A DNA stretch of 11,087 nt, from assembly GCA_023453725.1 (NCBI GenBank), contig JAEXTB010000260.1:1-11087 (forward strand). Reading direction: 5' to 3'. This document shows positions 1-6,950 of the stretch, piece by piece; positions within the stretch are counted from its first letter, which is position 1; each line of letters opens with the position of its first letter. The stretch is from Bacillota bacterium. Lineage in GTDB: Bacteria; Bacillota; Clostridia; Christensenellales; CAG-138. The notes under the pieces are model-generated. The model saw nothing but the letters and a program-made list of their open reading frames with translations, was not told the origin of the DNA and did no database searches. The translations under genes were made by a program, and so were the position numbers.

Positions 1-240
1 GCCGTGCTGCTGGAACTCTGGGAGGAAGCGCTCTCCTACCTTACACCTCCGCTGAAGGAAGGGTTGACCCCGGAAACCATGCGGCTGTTTTTTGGCGAAT
101 TTACGGGGGTAAGGTTGCCGTTTTCCCGGCAGGAAAAGGCGCTGGGCCTTACGTATCCGCCAAAAGACGGCGTCGTACCCGTGCGGGTGTTTTCCTTTGC
201 ATTCGATGGAGATAAGATAGACAACATTACGGAAGATTGA
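1..240 (+). CDS. 3' end of an unrecognised gene (partial)
   Basis: The frame is open from the first base and stops at TGA 238-240, giving about 79 C-terminal residues. A GTG at 4-6 could act as a start, but no upstream sequence is visible to judge it, so I treat the gene as truncated at its 5' end by the window edge. The visible part is soluble-looking, with an amphipathic N-terminal helix (around LLELWEEALSYL) followed by a Phe/Pro-rich segment and an acidic end (DKIDNITED). There is no membrane segment and no motif I recognise. No terminator separates it from the next gene, which has its own promoter 50 bases downstream. I assign no function. Coding confidence rests on the open frame and codon use similar to the neighbours. 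Confidence 0.6.
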   Translation, partial: AVLLELWEEALSYLTPPLKEGLTPETMRLFFGEFTGVRLPFSRQEKALGLTYPPKDGVVPVRVFSFAFDGDKIDNITED

Positions 241-287
241 TTGCCACAAACGGTTCACAAGCACGACGATATCTTGCGCCCGTTTGG

Positions 288-296
288 TGTTATACT
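288..296 (+). promoter_or_regulatory. Extended -10 promoter for the zinc metallopeptidase gene
   Basis: The sequence TGTTATACT contains a TG dinucleotide one base before a near-consensus -10 hexamer (TATACT, 291-296), an extended -10 element. No good -35 hexamer lies 16-18 bases upstream. The predicted transcription start, around 302-304, would leave a leader of about 20 bases carrying the GAGGGGG ribosome-binding site. Confidence 0.5.
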
Positions 297-324
297 AAAG
301 AAAAAGGAATTGAGGGGGTTTTCC

Positions 325-1020
325 ATGTATTACCCTATATTCGGATACGACAGCACAATATTGCTGGTGATTGGCGCCATAATTCTCAGCCTGATTGCAC
401 AGGTTGGCGTGCAGCGTACATTCCGGAAATACGCACAGGTCATGGCAAGCGCGAACAAATCTGCCGCCAGTGTTGCAAAAGAGCTTTTGCATCAGGAAGG
501 CAGTGTGGCGCAGGTTACGCCGGTGGGCGGAAGCCTGACGGATCATTACAACCCAAAGACGAATATTGTAGGCCTGAGCCAAACGGTCTATGATGAACGC
601 TCCGTCGCGGCAATTGCCGTTGCTGCACATGAGATTGGGCATGTGATGCAGTATGAGCAGGGGTATGTCCCCATCCGCCTTCGCAATGCCATACTGCCTG
701 TGGCAAGCTTTGGTTCCCAGGCGGCGCCCTATATCGTAATCGCAGGGCTTTTGTTCAGCAGCTACAATCTGGCGATGGTTGGCGTCATTCTGTTTGGCGC
801 AATGCTGCTGTTTCAGGTGGTAACGCTTCCGGTGGAATTCAACGCTTCAAGCCGCGCCATTGAAATGCTGCAAACCGGCGGATATTTATCGTATGAAGAA
901 GTGCCGCAGGCGAAAAAGGTATTGCGCGCGGCGGCATTTACTTATGTGGTAGGAGCGCTTGCAAGTCTGGCCAACTTCCTGAGGCTACTAAGCATTGCAA
1001 ACCGCAGCCGTAGAGACTAA
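325..1020 (+). CDS. Membrane zinc metallopeptidase, YugP type (Zn_peptidase_2)
   Basis: This is a 231-residue integral membrane protein. An N-terminal transmembrane helix (about residues 11-30) is followed by a cytoplasm-sized segment and the metalloprotease signature HEIGH at residues 102-106, whose two His bind zinc and whose Glu is catalytic. Two further hydrophobic helices lie at about 131-145 and 149-169. The motif PVEFNASSRA follows directly, and its Glu171 is the likely third zinc ligand. This order (TM, HExxH, TM pair, E-F-N-A-S-S-R-A) is typical of the bacterial YugP/DUF-type neutral zinc peptidases, whose substrates are poorly known. The start is ATG 325, preceded by GAGGGGG at a suitable distance. 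An in-frame TTG at 241 would add a hydrophilic stretch upstream of the promoter and is rejected. The gene is a single unit, with a promoter just upstream and a strong terminator 20 bases after the stop. All expected catalytic residues are present. Confidence 0.9.
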   Translation: MYYPIFGYDSTILLVIGAIILSLIAQVGVQRTFRKYAQVMASANKSAASVAKELLHQEGSVAQVTPVGGSLTDHYNPKTNIVGLSQTVYDERSVAAIAVAAHEIGHVMQYEQGYVPIRLRNAILPVASFGSQAAPYIVIAGLLFSSYNLAMVGVILFGAMLLFQVVTLPVEFNASSRAIEMLQTGGYLSYEEVPQAKKVLRAAAFTYVVGALASLANFLRLLSIANRSRRD

Positions 1021-1041
1021 TTGATACAAAGACAGAATTGC

Positions 1042-1089
1042 TGCCGTCGCGGTTTGGCCGGATAGGACCCGTGACGGCATATTTTTTTT
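1042..1089 (+). terminator. Rho-independent terminator of the metallopeptidase gene
   Basis: The arms TGCCGTCGCGG (1042-1052) and CCGTGACGGCA (1069-1079) pair over 11 bp with one G-U wobble. The loop is 16 bases, and eight T follow at 1082-1089. It lies just after the stop codon at 1020. Its T-tract supplies the first bases of the next promoter's -35 box. Confidence 0.9.
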
Positions 1090-1116
1090 GTAAATAAAGG
1101 GCGCATGGGCTATAAT
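1088..1116 (+). promoter_or_regulatory. Sigma-A-type promoter of the DegV/MBL operon
   Basis: A -35 hexamer TTGTAA (1088-1093) is separated by exactly 17 bases from a perfect -10 TATAAT (1111-1116). The predicted start is near 1123, giving a leader of about 25 bases to the ATG at 1149. The -35 box overlaps the last T residues of the preceding terminator. Confidence 0.85.
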
Positions 1117-1148
1117 GATAGCATCAGTCTGCAAAAGAGGTCGCGATT

Positions 1149-2018
1149 ATGAGCCAGGAAAGCACATATGTACTTTTTACTGACACCAGCGCGGATATGC
1201 CGTGGGGCAGCGCAAAGCAGCAGATTGAGCTTGCGCATCTGCACTACAAAATGGACGACACCGCTTTTACCTATGACCTCGGGCGTGAAACAGATCTATC
1301 CGCTTTCTATTTTGCCATGCGCAACGGTACTGCGGTCAGCACCATTCCGGTGCTGCCTGAGGCGTTTGTAACGCTGTTTGAACCGCACCTCATTGCGGGG
1401 CGGGATATTCTTGTACTGACGTTGTCCAGACATTTAAGCAGGACGTTCATTGCGGCCCAGCATGCGCGGGAGGACCTTCTCGGCCGTTACCCCATGCGGA
1501 GGATCGTGGTGGTGGATACGCTGTGCTGTGCTGCAGCACAGGGCATGCTCGTGTATGAAGCCGCTTTTATGCGGCGGGAAGGCAAGAGCATGGACGAGGT
1601 CGCAAAATGGGTGGTGGAGAACCGCCGTTATGTCAACGCCCTGCTGCTGCCGCAGGATACCAAATGGCTGCGGGCAGGCGGCTTGTATGAAGGCGGGGCG
1701 ATAGGCGAACTGATGGGCCGCCGTGTGATACTGAGAATGGACGCAAATGGCCTGCCTGTCCTGGAGGCAAAAGCCCGCAATGAGGAAGAGGCGCTCCAAG
1801 CGATTGTGCAAAGCACTCAGCGGCTGGGGTATGCGCTCAACAAGCAGGTGGTGGGCGTGACGCATGCGGATGCGCCGGAGCTTGCGGCAAGTTTGAGCGA
1901 GCTTCTTCTGGAGGCGGGGTGCGCGGATGCAACCATACTGCCTATGGGCCCCATCTGTGGAACCTATGCAGGCCCGGGCGCAGTAGGCGTCGCGTTCTTT
2001 GGCAGCAGCCGGCAGTGA
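1149..2018 (+). CDS. DegV-family protein, divergent paralogue with altered core motifs
   Basis: A 289-residue DegV-fold protein. Characterised DegV proteins bind a fatty acid between two alpha/beta domains, and some act as FakB subunits that present fatty acids to the kinase FakA. Visible landmarks are TDTSADMP (11-18), the family's opening motif; TYDLGRETD (41-49), shared with the next gene; a VST element (63-65) at the usual Thr-Ser lipid-headgroup position; VVDTL (121-125); and GPICGTYAGPGAVGVAFFG near the C-terminus (267-285). Several normally conserved positions differ: the SGT(F/Y) motif is SRTF (97-100), GGRxS is GGLYE (177-181), and the late His of G-x-H-x-GPG is Tyr273. Length is normal and there is no frameshift, so this is a diverged but intact paralogue. 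The start ATG 1149 has AGAGG eight bases upstream. It is first in an operon with a second DegV gene (38-base gap) and a beta-CASP hydrolase. Retention of lipid binding is uncertain. Confidence 0.88.
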   Translation: MSQESTYVLFTDTSADMPWGSAKQQIELAHLHYKMDDTAFTYDLGRETDLSAFYFAMRNGTAVSTIPVLPEAFVTLFEPHLIAGRDILVLTLSRHLSRTFIAAQHAREDLLGRYPMRRIVVVDTLCCAAAQGMLVYEAAFMRREGKSMDEVAKWVVENRRYVNALLLPQDTKWLRAGGLYEGGAIGELMGRRVILRMDANGLPVLEAKARNEEEALQAIVQSTQRLGYALNKQVVGVTHADAPELAASLSELLLEAGCADATILPMGPICGTYAGPGAVGVAFFGSSRQ

Positions 2019-2056
2019 GGCCGACACATTAACAACAAAAAAAGGAGTTCCTACCG

Positions 2057-2944
2057 ATGGATAAGAACTTTGTCATTACAACGGAGTCCAATTCCGAGCT
2101 CCCATTTTCATGGGAGGATCAGACCGGTATCGGCGTGCTGCGCATGCCCTATACGGTCAACGGCGTGGAGCTTACCTATGATCTCGGGCGGGAGACCGAC
2201 ATCCCTGCGTTTTATCAAAAAATGCGAAATGGCGCGAGTGTAATCACCGCGCAGCGCAACCCCAATGAAATTATTGAATATTTTGAACCATACCTCGAGC
2301 AGGGCAAGGATATTTTACACATCGCATTTTCTTCCGCACTTTCGGGAACATTTCATAATGAGATGGTCGCGGCACGGGAACTTTTGGAAAAGTACCCCGA
2401 GCGCCGTATAGAACTGGTGGATACGCTCGCCATTTCAGCGCCGCTTGCCCTACTGGTGGAGGAAGCCACGCGCATGCAGGAGGCAGGGCATACGCTGGAT
2501 GAAATCCGGGATTGGGTGGAAGAAAATAAGCAGCGCGCCTGTGCGCTTTTTACGGTAGATAACTTGGAGTATCTCAAGCGCGGCGGCCGCGTAAGCGGCG
2601 CTGCCGCGTTCTTTGGAACCGTGCTTGAAATCAAGCCGGTTTTATATGAAAGCCCGGAAGGCCAGCTTGTGCCTTTGGAAAAAATCAAAGGCCGCAAGCG
2701 TGCACTCCGCTTCTTGGTGGATCGCTGTGCCGCTACGATCGATCAGCCGCAGGAACGGGAAATTACCATCTGCCAGGCGGACTGTATGGATGAAGCGCTC
2801 ATACTTGCGGACATGATCAAAGAGACCATTTGCCCCAAGGGTGTTCGCATCAATCCGGTCGGTCCCGTCATCGGCTGCCACTGCGGGCCGGGGACGCTTG
2901 CGGTCTGCTATTTTGGCAGGAGCCGCGCGGCCATTAAAGAGTGA
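2057..2944 (+). CDS. DegV-family fatty-acid-binding protein
   Basis: A 295-residue DegV protein with the core lipid-binding motifs mostly in place: SSALSGTF (92-99), LEYLKRGGRVSGAAAFFG (170-187), IKPVL (192-196), and GPVIGCHCGPGTLAVCYFG near the C-terminus (269-287). In the headgroup region the usual TSQP reads TAQR (64-67), keeping the Thr. The opening motif reads TTESNSELP (8-16) rather than the usual T-D-S-x-x-D-L-P. By family knowledge it should carry a fatty acid and may be a FakB-type partner of a fatty-acid kinase encoded elsewhere. It shares long identities with the preceding gene (TYDLGRETD, FYxxMRNG, FEPxL), so the two arose by tandem duplication. AAAGGAG at 2041-2047 lies nine bases before the ATG. 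The 38-base gap to the upstream gene and 60-base gap to the next contain no terminator, supporting one operon. Confidence 0.93.
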   Translation: MDKNFVITTESNSELPFSWEDQTGIGVLRMPYTVNGVELTYDLGRETDIPAFYQKMRNGASVITAQRNPNEIIEYFEPYLEQGKDILHIAFSSALSGTFHNEMVAARELLEKYPERRIELVDTLAISAPLALLVEEATRMQEAGHTLDEIRDWVEENKQRACALFTVDNLEYLKRGGRVSGAAAFFGTVLEIKPVLYESPEGQLVPLEKIKGRKRALRFLVDRCAATIDQPQEREITICQADCMDEALILADMIKETICPKGVRINPVGPVIGCHCGPGTLAVCYFGRSRAAIKE

Positions 2945-3004
2945 CGCAATAGGCGTTAGGCCTTTCTTTGGAAAAAACAGAATTTAATACAAAGGATCAA
3001 TTAT

Positions 3005-4621
3005 ATGAAGCTTGCATTTTTTGGCGCGGCGCGTACGGTGACCGGCTCCTGTCATTTGCTTTCCTGGGAGGGAGGCAAGCTGCTTGTAGACTGCGGCATG
3101 CGCCAGGGCGCTGACGCCAAGGGCATTTATGGGGAGGATACCTTCCCGTTTGATCCAAAGGAGATCAGCGCCGTCGTTCTGACCCATGCGCATATCGACC
3201 ATAGCGGATTGCTGCCGCTTTTGTGTAAGCGCGGGTTTACCGGCCCCATCCTCTGTACGGAGGCGACGGCGCAGCTATGTACCATCATGCTTCCGGACAG
3301 CGCGCATATCCAGATGCAGGAGGCCGAATGGCAGACAAGGAAGAACCTGCGCGCGGGCAAGCCTGCCGTGGAACCGCTTTACGACATTGACGATGCGCAG
3401 AATGCGCTCAAGCTGTACCGGGGCGTTTCCTATGATGAAGCAGTGCAGCTCTTTGCGGGCGTTAAGGTAAGGTTAAAGAACATCGGCCACCTGTTGGGCT
3501 CCGCCGCGGCGGAGATTTGGGTGACGGAAGGGCCAAAGACGACAAAAGTTGTGTTCTCCGGCGACGTCGGCCGGGGGGACAGGCCCATACTGGAGGACCC
3601 GGAGCCGATCGGCGAGGCGGATTTCGTCGTTATGGAAGGGACGTATGGCGACCGCGAACACGAAATCAGCACGGAAGAAGATAAAGAAGCCGAGCTGGTG
3701 GAAGCGTTCCGCGCGGCGCTTGCCCGCGGCGGCAACATCGTCATCCCGTCGTTTGCGGTGGGAAGGACGCAGGAACTTTTATACTACATCAAGCGCATCA
3801 TGCTAAAAGACATGCTGCCCGCGCTCAACCATGTTCCGGTGTATATCGACAGCCCCCTTGGTATTGAAGCCACCAAGATTTATGAACGCAGCGCCGCGGG
3901 CTATTACGACGATGAAGCGAAGGAGATGGCAAAGACAGGCTCTCCGTTTGATTTTCCCACGCTCCGCGTCGCGCAGACCGCGGAGGAATCAAAGCTCATC
4001 AATGACGAGCAGGGCAGCAAAATCATCATTTCCTCGTCCGGCATGGCGGACGCCGGGCGTATCCGCCACCATCTCAAGCACAACCTGTACCGTGCGGACA
4101 GCACGGTGCTGTTTGTCGGGTATCAGGCGGTGGGCACGTTGGGCCGCATGCTCGTGGACGGTGCAAAAAAGGTAAAGTTGTTCGGTGAAGAAGTGCGCGT
4201 AAACGCAAGCATCGTGCAGATTGAGGGCTTCTCCGGCCACGCCGGGAAATCCGAACTGATCGACTGGCTCAATAGCATTTCCCCAAAGCCGCAGGAGATT
4301 TTCCTGGTGCACGGCGAAGAGGAAACGCTCCTTTCGTTCCAGGGCATCCTGCAATCAAAAGGCCACGCCGCGGTTGTGCCGCATTTGGGCGAGTGGTACG
4401 AGCTTGAACGTGCGGGCGAGGTCGCGGCAGTCACCGTGCAGCCGGAGGCTGTGGATATCAAGGGCAGAGTCTATGGGTATAAGGTGCACGAGCAGATGCG
4501 GGCGCTGCAGGCGCTGATTGACCGCAGCTTACTCCGCCGCTCGCCGGATATGCCGCTCAAACTTACCATATTGGAAGCCGACCTGAAGACGCTTACCGAA
4601 AAGTGGGAAGGTTTGATCTAG
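3005..4621 (+). CDS. MBL-fold / beta-CASP RNA-metabolising hydrolase (YSH1/CPSF-like, COG1236 type)
   Basis: A 538-residue metallo-beta-lactamase with a beta-CASP insertion, the architecture of CPSF73/RNase-J-like nucleases that cut or trim RNA. All metal and catalytic motifs are visible: HAHIDH at 61-66, His162 in GHLLGSA, Asp187 in SGDVGR, beta-CASP motif A at Glu211 (EGTYGDR), motif B at His412 (FSGHAGKSE), and a late His436 (LVHGE). The spacing matches the CPSF73 pattern closely. The beta-CASP cap spans roughly residues 215-400 and contains IPSFAVGRTQELLYYI and SSSGMADAGRIRHHLKHNL. A C-terminal RMMBL part is followed by about 55 extra residues (485-538) that look helical. The start ATG 3005 is preceded by AAAGGAT at a 7-base spacing. 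It is probably the last gene of the operon starting at 1149. Endo- or exonuclease activity cannot be told from sequence, and no RNA substrate is suggested. It lacks RNase J's usual domain set and should not be called rnj. Confidence 0.93.
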   Translation: MKLAFFGAARTVTGSCHLLSWEGGKLLVDCGMRQGADAKGIYGEDTFPFDPKEISAVVLTHAHIDHSGLLPLLCKRGFTGPILCTEATAQLCTIMLPDSAHIQMQEAEWQTRKNLRAGKPAVEPLYDIDDAQNALKLYRGVSYDEAVQLFAGVKVRLKNIGHLLGSAAAEIWVTEGPKTTKVVFSGDVGRGDRPILEDPEPIGEADFVVMEGTYGDREHEISTEEDKEAELVEAFRAALARGGNIVIPSFAVGRTQELLYYIKRIMLKDMLPALNHVPVYIDSPLGIEATKIYERSAAGYYDDEAKEMAKTGSPFDFPTLRVAQTAEESKLINDEQGSKIIISSSGMADAGRIRHHLKHNLYRADSTVLFVGYQAVGTLGRMLVDGAKKVKLFGEEVRVNASIVQIEGFSGHAGKSELIDWLNSISPKPQEIFLVHGEEETLLSFQGILQSKGHAAVVPHLGEWYELERAGEVAAVTVQPEAVDIKGRVYGYKVHEQMRALQALIDRSLLRRSPDMPLKLTILEADLKTLTEKWEGLI

Positions 4622-4634
4622 GAAGGTATGGGTT

Positions 4635-4683
4635 CTTAGGGTTGTTACAACCCTAAGCGGAGGTTTGGAGGCGGAGCCTCCAA
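4635..4683. repeat. Pair of adjacent perfect hairpins (palindromic element)
   Basis: Two perfect inverted repeats lie seven bases apart in the gap after the beta-CASP gene. The first has arms CTTAGGGTTG (4635-4644) and CAACCCTAAG (4648-4657) around a TTA loop. The second has arms TTGGAGGC (4665-4672) and GCCTCCAA (4676-4683) around a GGA loop. Neither is followed by a T-tract, so neither is a simple terminator. The arrangement resembles small dispersed palindromic elements of bacterial intergenic regions; that identity is my inference, since only one copy is in this window. Confidence 0.6.
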
Positions 4684-4687
4684 TATA

Positions 4688-4713
4688 AAGGCGGCATTAT
4701 GCCGCTTTCTTTT
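4688..4713 (+). terminator. Terminator-like hairpin between the beta-CASP gene and mogA
   Basis: The stem AAGGCGGCA (4688-4696) pairs with TGCCGCTTT (4700-4708) over 9 bp with one G-U, around a TTA loop. The bases that follow (CTTTTC) form a short, impure T-tract. It probably ends, at least partly, the operon that starts at 1149. The mogA ribosome-binding site begins two bases after the tract, so any transcript of mogA either reads through or starts inside this region; no clear promoter is visible here. Confidence 0.6.
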
Positions 4714-4726
4714 CAAGGAGGAGGCC

Positions 4727-5227
4727 ATGCAGCCCATTCGAGCCGCCATATTGATATTAAGTGATAAAGGCTTTCGCGGCGAACGCGAGGACAAAAGCGG
4801 TCCCGCGCTCAAAGAACTCCTTCAGGACCATGCCGAGGTCGTCTCCGTTACGCTGCTTCCGGATGAAAAGGAGGACATTGCGGCCTACCTTCGGAATACG
4901 TGTGACAGCGGGGAAGTTGACGTCATATTCACCAGCGGCGGCACCGGGTTTGCTCCGCGTGATGTAACGCCCGAGGCCACGCTGAGCGTGGTGGAACGTT
5001 TGGCGCCGGGGATTCCCGAGGCTATGCGCGCCTACAGCATGCAAAAAACCAACCGCGCCATGCTTTCACGCGCCGCGGCGGGCATACGCGGACGCACTCT
5101 CATCATCAATCTGCCCGGCAGCCCCAAGGCAGTAACGGAATGCATGGAGGTCATATTGCCTGTGCTTGCCCATGCGGTGGAAACGCTGCGCGGGGACACC
5201 TATGAGTGCGCGCGCCCGCAAGTTTAG
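4727..5227 (+). CDS. mogA: MogA/MoaB-type molybdopterin adenylyltransferase
   Basis: A 166-residue single-domain protein of the MoCF_biosynth family. By family knowledge it adenylylates molybdopterin before molybdenum insertion. Key motifs are TSGGTGFAPRDVTPEAT (69-85), the molybdopterin-binding and catalytic segment with the conserved Asp, and INLPGSPKA (127-135), the second binding loop. The N-terminus (AAILILSDKG) forms the usual first beta strand. Length fits MogA/MoaB. MogA and MoaB paralogues are hard to separate by eye, and the gene symbol follows from function and from the neighbouring molybdate transport genes. The start ATG 4727 has a strong AAGGAGGAGG site directly upstream. The gene converges on modC and overlaps its end by four bases, with no terminator between. 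Confidence 0.9.
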   Translation: MQPIRAAILILSDKGFRGEREDKSGPALKELLQDHAEVVSVTLLPDEKEDIAAYLRNTCDSGEVDVIFTSGGTGFAPRDVTPEATLSVVERLAPGIPEAMRAYSMQKTNRAMLSRAAAGIRGRTLIINLPGSPKAVTECMEVILPVLAHAVETLRGDTYECARPQV

Positions 5228-6276
5228 CGCAGCAGCAACAGGCGCTCCGGCGAAAGCGAGACCCCAATGACATCCCCGGGATGGAGTTTCTCGGCTTCTC
5301 CTTTGGAAAGCTCCATGCGGATGCGGGAAAAGTCCGTATCCTCTTTTGCGGTCTCGGGCTGCAGCGTTACAATCGTGCCGAACACATCCTCGACAACACG
5401 CAGAATACGGCAGGAGAGCTCGTTCTCTCCGCCGTTTTTTTGTTTCACATAATGCGCGCGGATGCCCACATACCTGGTTTCGGGCGGAATTTCTTCGGCG
5501 GTATGCAGCATGGCGCCCCAGTCTGTGGCATAGAGGCTATGGGCATTGTTCACCACTGCACGGGAGTAATTCTTACAGCCCGAAAGCAGGGCGGCAGAAA
5601 GCGTACGCGGATGTTCAAACAACTCCCGTACGGGGAGGGGCTCTTCGCTTTTGCCATTGTCCATCAGGCAGACGGTTTTACAAAGCCTGAATACCTCGTC
5701 CCGGCTGTGGGAGACAAACAGCGTTGTTCCCGGGAAAGCTTCAAGCGTATCCTGCAGTTCCTGCTCCAATTGCCAGCGCAGGTAGCTGTCTAAGGCGGAA
5801 AAAGGCTCGTCCAGCAGCAAAAGCTGGGGTTCGCTTGCAAGGATGCGCGCAAGCGCCACACGCTGCTGTTGGCCGCCGGAAAGCTGGTGAGGATATTTTT
5901 CTTCCATGCCGGAAAGATAAAAGCTTTTCAGCTTTTCGTTTACTTTTTTATCGCGAACGGCATTGGAAACATGATGAATGCCTGCCCCGATATTCTGGCG
6001 CACCGTCATATGCGGGAACAGCGCGGAGCTTTGGAATAGATACCCCACCTTCCGCTGCTGCGGCGGTAAGTCGATGCGCAATTGAGAATCAAAGAGCACC
6101 CGGCCATCGAGCACAATGCGCCCTTCGTCCGGTTTTTCAATGCCCGCGATGCATTTGAGCGTCATGCTTTTTCCGCAGCCGGAAGCGCCAAGGAGCGCAA
6201 ATATCTCATTCTGCGCCATAAAGCATACATCGAGGCGGAAGCTGCCCAGGCGTTTTGTGATATTGACTTCAAGCAT
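5224..6276 (-). CDS. modC: Molybdate ABC transporter ATP-binding protein ModC
   Basis: A 350-residue ABC ATPase that would power molybdate uptake at the inner face of the membrane with ModB. The ATPase motifs are complete: Walker A GASGCGKS (30-37), Q-loop Gln82, signature LSGGQQQR (132-139), Walker B LLLLDEP (152-158) and H-loop His190 in FVSHSRDE. After about residue 230 a C-terminal regulatory part follows; residues 280-350 look like a TOBE-type oxyanion-binding domain, which is usual in ModC/CysA-type ATPases. The N-terminus MLEVNITKRLGSFRLDV matches the ModC pattern. The ATG at 6276 is two bases after the modB stop, so the pair is probably translationally coupled; the Shine-Dalgarno is weak (GGGCGG inside modB). 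An upstream extension of the frame to 6540 is only a shadow of modB. The stop codon (TAA, 5224-5226) overlaps the mogA stop on the other strand. Confidence 0.95.
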   Translation of the reverse strand: MLEVNITKRLGSFRLDVCFMAQNEIFALLGASGCGKSMTLKCIAGIEKPDEGRIVLDGRVLFDSQLRIDLPPQQRKVGYLFQSSALFPHMTVRQNIGAGIHHVSNAVRDKKVNEKLKSFYLSGMEEKYPHQLSGGQQQRVALARILASEPQLLLLDEPFSALDSYLRWQLEQELQDTLEAFPGTTLFVSHSRDEVFRLCKTVCLMDNGKSEEPLPVRELFEHPRTLSAALLSGCKNYSRAVVNNAHSLYATDWGAMLHTAEEIPPETRYVGIRAHYVKQKNGGENELSCRILRVVEDVFGTIVTLQPETAKEDTDFSRIRMELSKGEAEKLHPGDVIGVSLSPERLLLLR

Positions 6277-6278
6277 AG

Positions 6279-6950
6279 CTACACCGCCCGTTTCTTTGTG
6301 CGTTGTTGATGGCCTGTCCAGTAGTTCATCAGCAGCAGCATGAGAAAGGAAATCGCTAGAATGATCACAACCCAAAGATATGCCTTCTCCCGGTGATTGC
6401 CCTGTACGGCGGAATAAATCGCGAGCGACATGGTCTGCGTTTTTCCGGGGATGTTGCCGGCGAGCATCGTTGTTGCGCCAAACTCGCCCAATGCCCGGGC
6501 AAAGGAAAGTACCGTCCCCGCCGCCACACCCGGCCAGCACGAAGGAAGTATGATCTTCCAGAATATCCGGCGCTCTGACATACCCAGCGTACGCGCCGCG
6601 TAGATGAGCGTCTGGTCCATCTGCTCAAACGCGCCCCGCGCCGTGCGGTACATCAACGGGAACGCGACAACGGCGGAAGCGATAACGGCCCCCTCCCAGG
6701 TAAACACAACTGTGAGAGCAAGCTTTTCAAGCGTTTGGCCCAGCAGGCCGTTTTTACCAAACAACAGCAGCAGAAAAAAACCCACGACCGTAGGCGGCAG
6801 CACCATGGGCAGCGTAAACAGGCCATCGATCAGCCCTTGAAAACGCCGGAGCTTTACGACCTTCCAAGCGGCAAACAAGCCAAGAAAAAATGTAAATACT
6901 GTGGCGGTAAGCGCCACCTTCATGGAAATATACAGCGGGGAAAGATCCAT
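6279..6950 (-). CDS. modB: Molybdate ABC transporter permease ModB
   Basis: A 223-residue inner-membrane permease with about five to six hydrophobic helices (roughly 8-28, 43-65, 84-105, 139-160 and 191-210). The coupling-helix motif that docks on the ATPase is clear: AARTLGMSERRIFWKIILP (118-136). The segment EFGATTMLAGNIPGKTQTM (156-174) is characteristic of molybdate/tungstate permeases. Length matches ModB. Two adjacent ATG codons compete for the start: 6953 (four bases after GGGAGG) and 6950 (seven bases after). I chose 6950 for its better spacing, a difference of one residue. A third in-frame ATG at 7043 would add 31 residues that are hydrophilic and unlike ModB N-termini, so it is unlikely. 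The upstream small ORF ends in TGA overlapping these start codons, and modC begins two bases after the modB stop. Confidence 0.93.
   Translation of the reverse strand: MDLSPLYISMKVALTATVFTFFLGLFAAWKVVKLRRFQGLIDGLFTLPMVLPPTVVGFFLLLLFGKNGLLGQTLEKLALTVVFTWEGAVIASAVVAFPLMYRTARGAFEQMDQTLIYAARTLGMSERRIFWKIILPSCWPGVAAGTVLSFARALGEFGATTMLAGNIPGKTQTMSLAIYSAVQGNHREKAYLWVVIILAISFLMLLLMNYWTGHQQRTKKRAV

Noticed and set aside
241..324. TTG-initiated extension of the metallopeptidase frame
   Set aside because: It runs across the extended -10 promoter and lacks a ribosome-binding site; ATG 325 has GAGGGGG and matches the family N-terminus, which starts at the first membrane helix.
1434..2027. Minus-strand open frame opposite the first DegV gene
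   Set aside because: Composition is typical of an antisense frame and no family is recognisable; the plus strand is a full DegV gene.
2945..3004. Possible hairpin AGGC/GCCT between the second DegV gene and the beta-CASP gene
   Set aside because: Only a 4-bp stem with a short T-rich stretch; too weak to call a terminator.
5206..5793. Plus-strand open frame of 195 codons opposite modC
   Set aside because: No recognisable domain, biased residue composition, no good ribosome-binding site; the opposite strand encodes an intact ABC ATPase with all motifs.
6277..6540. Upstream open extension of the modC frame
   Set aside because: It is an out-of-frame shadow of modB; ModC proteins begin at the MLEV residues encoded from 6276.
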